Source of the DNA: Lactifluus volemus
Taxonomy: Eukaryota > Basidiomycota > Agaricomycetes > Russulales > Russulaceae
Length of the DNA: 28,192 bases
NCBI GenBank assembly: GCA_022376515.1
Contig: WTXI01000414.1
Span: forward strand, 1 to 28,192
Reading direction: 5' to 3'
In this document: piece after piece, positions 22,759-28,192 of the stretch
Layout: each line of letters starts with the position of its first letter
Position numbering within the stretch: position 1 is the first letter of the stretch
The notes under the pieces: model-generated
What the model saw: only the letters and a program-made list of their open reading frames with translations
What the model was told of the DNA's origin: nothing
Database searches by the model: none
Position numbers and translations under genes: made by a program

Positions 22759-25700
22759 AGAACAACCACGCATCTCGTTTGTACGGCACCGAGGCATTAA
22801 GTCAATAAACATGCCCTTTATCTTTCGATCAATGCGTGGAACGGTTGGAGAAGCAGCCCTTGTCGATAGTGGGGCAAGTGAGAACTTTATTGATCAGCGA
22901 ACAGTGGAGCGGTGGGGAATTGCCACCCGTCAACTCCCAATACCGGTGCAGGTCACCAATGTGGACGGAACACACAACCGGAGCGGGGCAGTTACACGAT
23001 ACGCCGTGCTCCATGTCACCCGGGGAAGCAAGAGCGAAGAACTGCTATTCCTCGTGGCAAATCTAGGAAAAGACCGAGTGATCTTTGGCTTCACCTGGCT
23101 CAAGGCCTTCAACCCAAAAATCAATTGGACGAACATGACCTGGGACGACCTCCCTATCGAGGTGGCCACGCGTGCGGTCACGAGGGCTCGCTTCCTAGGA
23201 GTAGAGGACCATGCTAAACAACGACTCCGGCAAGCCGACGTCAAGCGGGAAAATACCCGCAAAATGTTGGCCCACCTGAAGCTCCGGCTGCAGGACGACA
23301 AGTTGACGGCAAACCAGAAGAAGGATCTAGAGGACAAGCACCCCGAGCTACAGCAATGGGCAGAGTACTTCCCAGAATGGCCCAACGGGGTCTCCAAAAT
23401 CTCCGAACCACGAGTCATACCCCCTACAGGCCTAAACAAAACCTCGGTGGCCACGGAATGGGCCATTAAGGCGCCACGGCAACAGGGAGACTCCTCCCTT
23501 CCTCTAGAATACAAGCGCCACTGGAGGGTCTTCTCTGAGGAACTGTCTCATCGCTTCCCCCCGGCTCGGCTGGATGACCACGAGATCAAACTAAAAGAGG
23601 GAGCCCCCACCACGATAAAAAGTAAAACCTACCCCCTCAGCCCCGGCGAGATGGAGGCAGCAAGAAAATGGATCGACGAGAATGAACAGTTAGGGTACAT
23701 CGAGAAGGGGGATTCGCCCTGGGCGACCCCGTTCTTCTTCGTAAAGAAGCAGGATGGTTCCCTCCGCCCGGTTCAGGATTATCGGAAGGTCAATGAATGG
23801 ACCATACCAGACGTGTACCCCCTCCCGCGTATCGAGACAATCTTGGAGCAATTAGAAGGAAAACAACTATTCACGACCCTCGACATTCGCTGGGGTACAA
23901 TAACATCAGGATCAAGGTTGAGGATCGTTGGAAGGCCGCTTTTATCACCCCCTTTGGCTTGTACCTCCCCAATGTGATGCCCTTTGGCCTCCGGAACGCG
24001 CCGGGGACCTTCCAGCGTTGCATGCACACCGTCTTCCGCGACCTCCTGAACACTTACCCTGATTTCATCCACATTTACATGGATGACTTTCTCATCGCCA
24101 CCCCGAACCGAAACGCAACAGATTTAGCCCTGCACCGGACAATCGTTCACCAGGTACTACAGCGCTTCGAGGACGAGTCCTTCTTCCTCAAAGCGGCAAA
24201 GTGCCATTTCGAACAACCTCGCGTACACTACTTAGGCATCGTGGTTGAGGATGGCAAGATATCCCTGGACCCTACGAAACGGCAAGGGCTACTGGAGTGG
24301 CCGACTGAACAAAGTACCGTCTCCGGCGTGCGAAGTACCCTGGGGGTGTTTGGCTACCACCGCCCCTTTATTCCAGGTTTTGCAGAGATTGCGCGGCCTC
24401 TCACCGACCTCCTAAAAAAGGATGTCCCCTTTCATTGGGGTGGAGAGCAGCGCGCAGCGGTGAAACGCCTTATTGGCTTAGTAGAACGCGACATGGCCCT
24501 TAATCGCCCAGACCATGACCGACCATTCGAGGTGGAAGTGGACGCCTCTCAGTTTGCCCTTGGGGCCATCCTCTTCCAGCGTACCCCCACCGGTCTCCCA
24601 CGCCCTATCAGTTACTATTCCCATGCCCTGTCCCCACCAGAGCGAGGTTATGATGTTCACGACCGGGAGCTCCTCGCTATCATCCACGCCCTCAAGCGTT
24701 GGCGCCACTTATTGCTAGGGGCGCGTTACCCTATAAAGGTCTACACCGATCATAAAAATCTGCAGTATTATCGTCACCCTCGGGATATTAATCGGCGTGT
24801 CGCCCGCTACATCCCTCTCTTGGGGGAATTTAACCTCTCCCTCATACACAAGCCTGGAAAGTCAATGAAGGCAGATCCCCTCTCCCGTCGCCCGGACTTT
24901 GACACCGGAGCTTGGATAACAAAGATGTCATCGTCCTCCCTAGCGAATTATTTGCGTCGGTTGCGGCGCTCTCCTTGCCCCCTCTCGATCCTTGGGAGGG
25001 GAGGTTGCTCCGCGCCCAAGAAGCCGCGCCCACCGAAATTGCTGGCTGGTCTGCTCCCTTCCGCCTCGAACGCGGTCCGCATGGCCTGTGGACTCGCGGG
25101 GGAAGATCGTTGTCGTGGCAGACAACGCCCTGAGGAGGGAGGTGATCGCTGCGCATCACGACCATGTCACCGCTGGACACCCCGGAATTTCGAAAACCCT
25201 ACATGCAGTAACACAAGGCTATTGGTGGCCCGACATGAAGACCTTTGTCCAGCGATACGTCAAGGGATGCGCCACCTGTCAAACCACAAAGAGCAACACA
25301 GTCCGGCCCAAAGTCCCAATTTACCCAATCACCGTTAAACCTAACGCGCTACCATTCGAAACTATCGCGCTTGACCTCATCGTGGACCTCCCACCATCGC
25401 AGGGTTACGATTCCATTCTGACGATCACTGACCACGACTGCACAAAGGCAGCGTTCTTCCTCCCTTGCACGCAGAAAATCGACTCTGAAGGAGTGGCCGC
25501 ACTCTACGCCCAGCACGTTTTCCCTCACTATGGGGTTCCTAAGACCGTTATAACAGACCGCGACACGAGGTTCACCTCAAAGTGGACAACAGACCTTTGT
25601 AAACGATTCAAAATAAACCAAAATATTAGTACAGCATACCACCCCCAGACAGACGGCCAATCAGAAAGGACAAACCAATGGCTAGAACAGTACCTTCGAA

Positions 25701-26443
25701 TCTACGGCAACTTCCAGCAAAACGACTGGGCACGATGGCTCCCTCTTGCCCAATTCGTGCACAACTCCTGGCCCAGCGCCACCACCGGGAAAACCCCCTT
25801 CGAATTACTCATTGGCTTCACTCCACGCGCTCAAGAACAGCAGATCATGGACTCGGCCCTACCGGCCCTAGAAGAACGATCCACTTACCTCCGAGGACTG
25901 CGGGAACGAGCGCAAAAGGCTATTCGACAGGCACAGGACATGACAAGGAAATATCATGAACGGAAGAAGGGGCAGCGCCACTTCCGACCTTTCACCGAGG
26001 GACAGATGGTTCTACTTGAGGGGACAAATTTAAACCTGCCCTATCCGACAAAGAAGCTTCGACCAAAACGTTTCGGACCTTTCCGCGTCATCAAGGTGAT
26101 CTCGCCCTATGTGTACAAATTAGATTTGCCACCCCAATGGAAGATCCACAACGTCTTCCATGCGTCCCTTCTGACCCCCTATTCGGAAACAGCCGAACAT
26201 GGCCGAAATCACACCGAGCCACCCCCAGATCTGGTCGACGATCATCAGGAATATGAAGTCGAAGAGATCCTCGGATCAAGAAGGCGTTACAGAAAGCTGC
26301 AATATCTCCTAAAGTGGAAAGGGTATTCCGCAGCACACAACACGTGGGAGCCGGTCGAGAACGTCAATTCCCCGGAATTAATCCGAGAATTCCACGAGGC
26401 AAACCCCGAAGCCGTGAGAACTCTGAAAGTCGAGAGGATATAA
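22724..26443 (+). pseudogene. pol: E2 Pol: protease, RT, RNase H, integrase, chromodomain; three frameshifts
   Basis: The -1 frame continues from the heptamer; the first ATG is at 22811 (MPFIFRSMRG). Protease DSGA is at about 22865, and IFGFTWL follows. RT begins near 23630, and a lost G around 23893-23900 breaks the frame inside motif A (LDIRWG | YNNIRI). YMDDFLIAT and RNase H (VDASQFALGAIL, DRELLAI, YTDHKNL) follow in the second frame. A further break near 24905-24912 and another near 25095-25105 surround the RNase H-integrase linker. Integrase has the zinc domain (AGHPG...GCATCQ), D (ALDLIVDLP), D (VITDRDTRF) and E (GQSERTNQW). The chromodomain (EYEVEEIL, YLLKWKGY, NTWEPVENV) is at about 26250-26415, and the ORF stops soon after it. 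Confidence 0.9.
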
Positions 26444-27621
26444 ACCCCACTCTTCACCCCCTTCCATCGCCATCCCTCTCTTCCATGGACTTCTCCCCCG
26501 TCAGAGACTTCATCCTCGATCTTGACATTGCCTCCTCGAATACCTGACGACGTCTACGCTGCCATTTGCTCGCTGGCCTCCCCCTGAAGATTTCAACCTG
26601 AACGACTCGACGTGACGACGAAGATGCCGCCTCACCGTCACCCCTCCCAGTACCAGATCCGTCCACCAGGCCCCTCGCACCCGTACCTATACTCTGGCCC
26701 CTCAGCCCCTCGACCTTCCCTTACGGCGAGTGGTCCCCGAGCCGACGACGACGACTACCCTCGCCCGTCGCCCTCCCAATTCGGAGGAAGAGCCCCCTTC
26801 CTTGCGCTCAACTCCTTCCACCGGTCGACGAGTGGAGACCCAGTCAGCCCCGCTATTCGAGGCAGCGGGCCAGAAGTCTCCCCGTTCCGTCACCCTCCTC
26901 GCACTCCGAGCCGTTCGACGCCTCCGAGCGGCCTTCACGCGGTCAACACCCCCCCTCCGACAGCGACGGTCATCGATCTGACCAGTCCGTCTCCGCCTCC
27001 CCACCAGTGAGGAGTCCCAGTTACCACGTCGGACTCCTACTCCGGCCACCCCTCGCCCACCTACCCGCATGCGTCAGTTACATTGGACGCCGTTCACCCC
27101 CGACCCGCACGAGGGTATGTTGCCGAACCCCCTCAATACCCCGTTATCCCGGCGCGGAGCCCGACGCCTCCGCCGCGAAGGGCAAGGCTCCTGCAGATGG
27201 TGGCGCTCGTGGACTCCGACGGGAACACGCAGGCGTTTGGCACGGCGTTTGTGCCACCGAATACGCGCCTCCTGCACACGGCGCGTGGTATTTCCCTCAG
27301 CAGTTTTCCACCCCTCTAGCCGCCACCTGGATCCCGACTTACCGCCTCCGCCTCCCGTGTACCCGTACTGTCACCGCTGCAATACCGCGCGGCCCGATCA
27401 CCCCGCCGACTTTGCCCCGTCGACGTCCGCTGCCTTTACTGCGCAGGTGGACACTCTCGTGCCATTGCCCGTGGCCGCACTTTTGTGCACGGCCACCGAC
27501 TGCTTCTGCCCAGCGACCACGACTTCGCGGAGCCCGAGGGGTCCGCAACCCCGTTGGGAGTGCCCGACCTCCCTCGTCATGCGTCGACGCACTACTGAGG
27601 CGCTGGTGGCACAGCGCCCTT
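26444..27621 (+). pseudogene. E2 3' region, decayed post-pol ORF
   Basis: No single frame spans the stretch, but coding-like pieces follow in the order of the E1 Pol extension: SPVRDFILDLDIA near 26500 (compare SPEDRDFLAAIAQVD in E1), a long Pro/Ser-rich part with acidic runs (26612-27010), MVALVDSDGNTQAFGTAFVP (about 27200-27255), then a Cys/His cluster split by a frame break near 27410: CHRCNTARPDHPAD in one frame and CPVDVRCLYCAGGHSRAIAR in the next. The cluster resembles the C-terminal zinc-knuckle region of E1 Pol. I read it as the same module, separate from pol by a stop and broken by indels. Antisense frames here are shadows. Confidence 0.5.
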
Positions 27622-27635
27622 GAGAAGGGAGGCAC
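27622..27635 (+). other. E2 polypurine tract
   Basis: gagaagggaggcac abuts the 3' LTR; it is purine-rich and placed as in E1. Confidence 0.65.
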
Positions 27636-28192
27636 TGTTACGGTTTGGCACGTGATCTGCTTATGTATCGACCCACGTGATTGTGGGTATCTTTTTGCTT
27701 TATTCCGAGACAATCTACGATACGGATCTTCGGATCTTTCCATGTACGATACAGATCTCAGGATCTTCCGAGGTATCTCCGTAGATCTCCGTAGTTTCTC
27801 CGTTCGATCTACGATATATTATTTAGGAGGCACGTCACGCTGTGACATGCCTGGGACTCTATGACTCAGCATCACACCCTAGGAGTATATAAACCGGTCG
27901 TTGTAGCTTGTCTCCTTAGACTTCGCTTCGTCTGCAATCAGACTAGTTGAACCCTCTTCCCTTCTTATCCCTTCAAGTCAGACCTCCTGACCGTTGTCAT
28001 CCAAGACTTAGTCTCGTCTTGCGATTGCCCTTGACCTCTTCTTTGACAATACAGTAGAGTGCATCCGTCAGCGCGACGCTCTCCTCTATAGTAAAGCCAA
28101 GGGAAGAACTCGAGTGATCCTCGTCGTACTGAGGCTTAGTGCCACGCTCAGTCCTCCTCGATCACTAAGCACAGTCGTGCGCCAAGGCCCCT
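27636..28192 (+). repeat. E2 3' LTR, cut by the window end
   Basis: 557 bp from TGTTACGGTTTGG, matching 19041 onward with roughly 30 differences by eye, mostly transitions plus small indels. The last 20 or so bases and the flanking target site lie outside the window. TGACTCA and the transcript-start 11-mer are retained. Confidence 0.9.

Larger units (their letters stand above)
19041..28192 (+). mobile_element. E2: older Ty3-type chromovirus, self-priming, frameshifted
   Basis: The element starts TGTTACGGTTTGG at 19041, inside the integrase of copy B; its 3' LTR starts at 27636 and leaves the window. It has the same plan as E1: self-priming site, ATG-free leader, gag, -1 frameshift signal and pol with a chromodomain, then a 3' extension region. 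By eye the LTRs differ at roughly 30 of 557 positions, mostly transitions. Gag has one frame break and pol three, so this copy is old and defective. The far end is outside the window, so a target duplication cannot be checked. Confidence 0.9.

Noticed and set aside
22811..22813. Pol ATG of E2 as an independent translation start
   Set aside because: Coding similarity to E1 continues upstream of it in the -1 frame back to the slippery site, so a Gag-Pol fusion by frameshifting is more likely; an independent start is not excluded.
26702..27070. Minus-strand Arg/Gly-rich frame after E2 pol
   Set aside because: It is the complement of the Pro/Ser-rich sense region; no support from homology within the window.

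Overview
The window looks like fungal, most likely basidiomycete (agaricomycete-type), repeat-rich DNA. I see no host gene, and essentially every stretch belongs to nested transposable elements. The organism call is inference: Ty3-type chromoviruses primed by their own transcript, a Tad1-like LINE with a zinc-knuckle ORF1, no rRNA or host tRNA gene, and no bacterial operon logic. Layout, left to right: (1) 1-387, the 3' end of an LTR ending TAACA, which cuts the next element inside its reverse transcriptase. (2) 388-8183, a degenerate LINE read right to left (ORF1 with CCHC knuckles, then an APE-type endonuclease and the start of the reverse transcriptase). Its ORF1 is split by (3) 4699-7316, a 2.6 kb non-autonomous hAT-like DNA transposon with 26-bp inverted ends, a perfect 8-bp target duplication (TCATGGAC) and no transposase. 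(4) 8184-8999, a probable isolated LTR carrying a strictly phased array of TGA[C/G]TCA sites. (5) 9000-9446, a fragment of the 3' ORF of another Ty3 element (copy A, + strand). (6) 9447-17317, element E1, a complete Ty3/chromovirus with 445-bp LTRs that differ at one base, intact gag and a 1593-codon pol. (7) 17318-19040, a minus-strand remnant of the copy A family (copy B: integrase, chromodomain, 3' ORF). (8) 19041-28192, element E2, an older related Ty3/chromovirus inserted in the integrase of copy B, with frameshifts in gag and pol and a 3' LTR that runs off the window.

How E1 and E2 work, as read from sequence. Transcription should start about 33-35 nt after a U3 TATA box. The first 11 nt of that predicted transcript are exactly complementary to an 11-nt site 1 nt downstream of the 5' LTR, which is Tf1/sushi-type self-priming. 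The leaders (536 nt in E1, 1518 nt in E2) contain no ATG in any frame, so gag has the first AUG, yet both leaders hold protein-like AUG-less open frames. Gag ends in a slippery heptamer (GGGTTTT in E1, GGATTTT in E2), then a 5-6 nt spacer and a stem-loop; pol lies in the -1 frame and stays open across the gag stop. Pol carries protease, reverse transcriptase, RNase H, integrase and a chromodomain. After the chromodomain comes an extra region, fused to Pol in E1 and separate in E2 and copy B. In E1 it ends in a second CCHC zinc knuckle.

Most interesting: the AUG-free leaders with AUG-less frames, the post-chromodomain zinc-knuckle extension, the matching -1 frameshift signals, the 14/12-bp phased bZIP-site array, and LTR junctions that lack target duplications and so suggest recombination.
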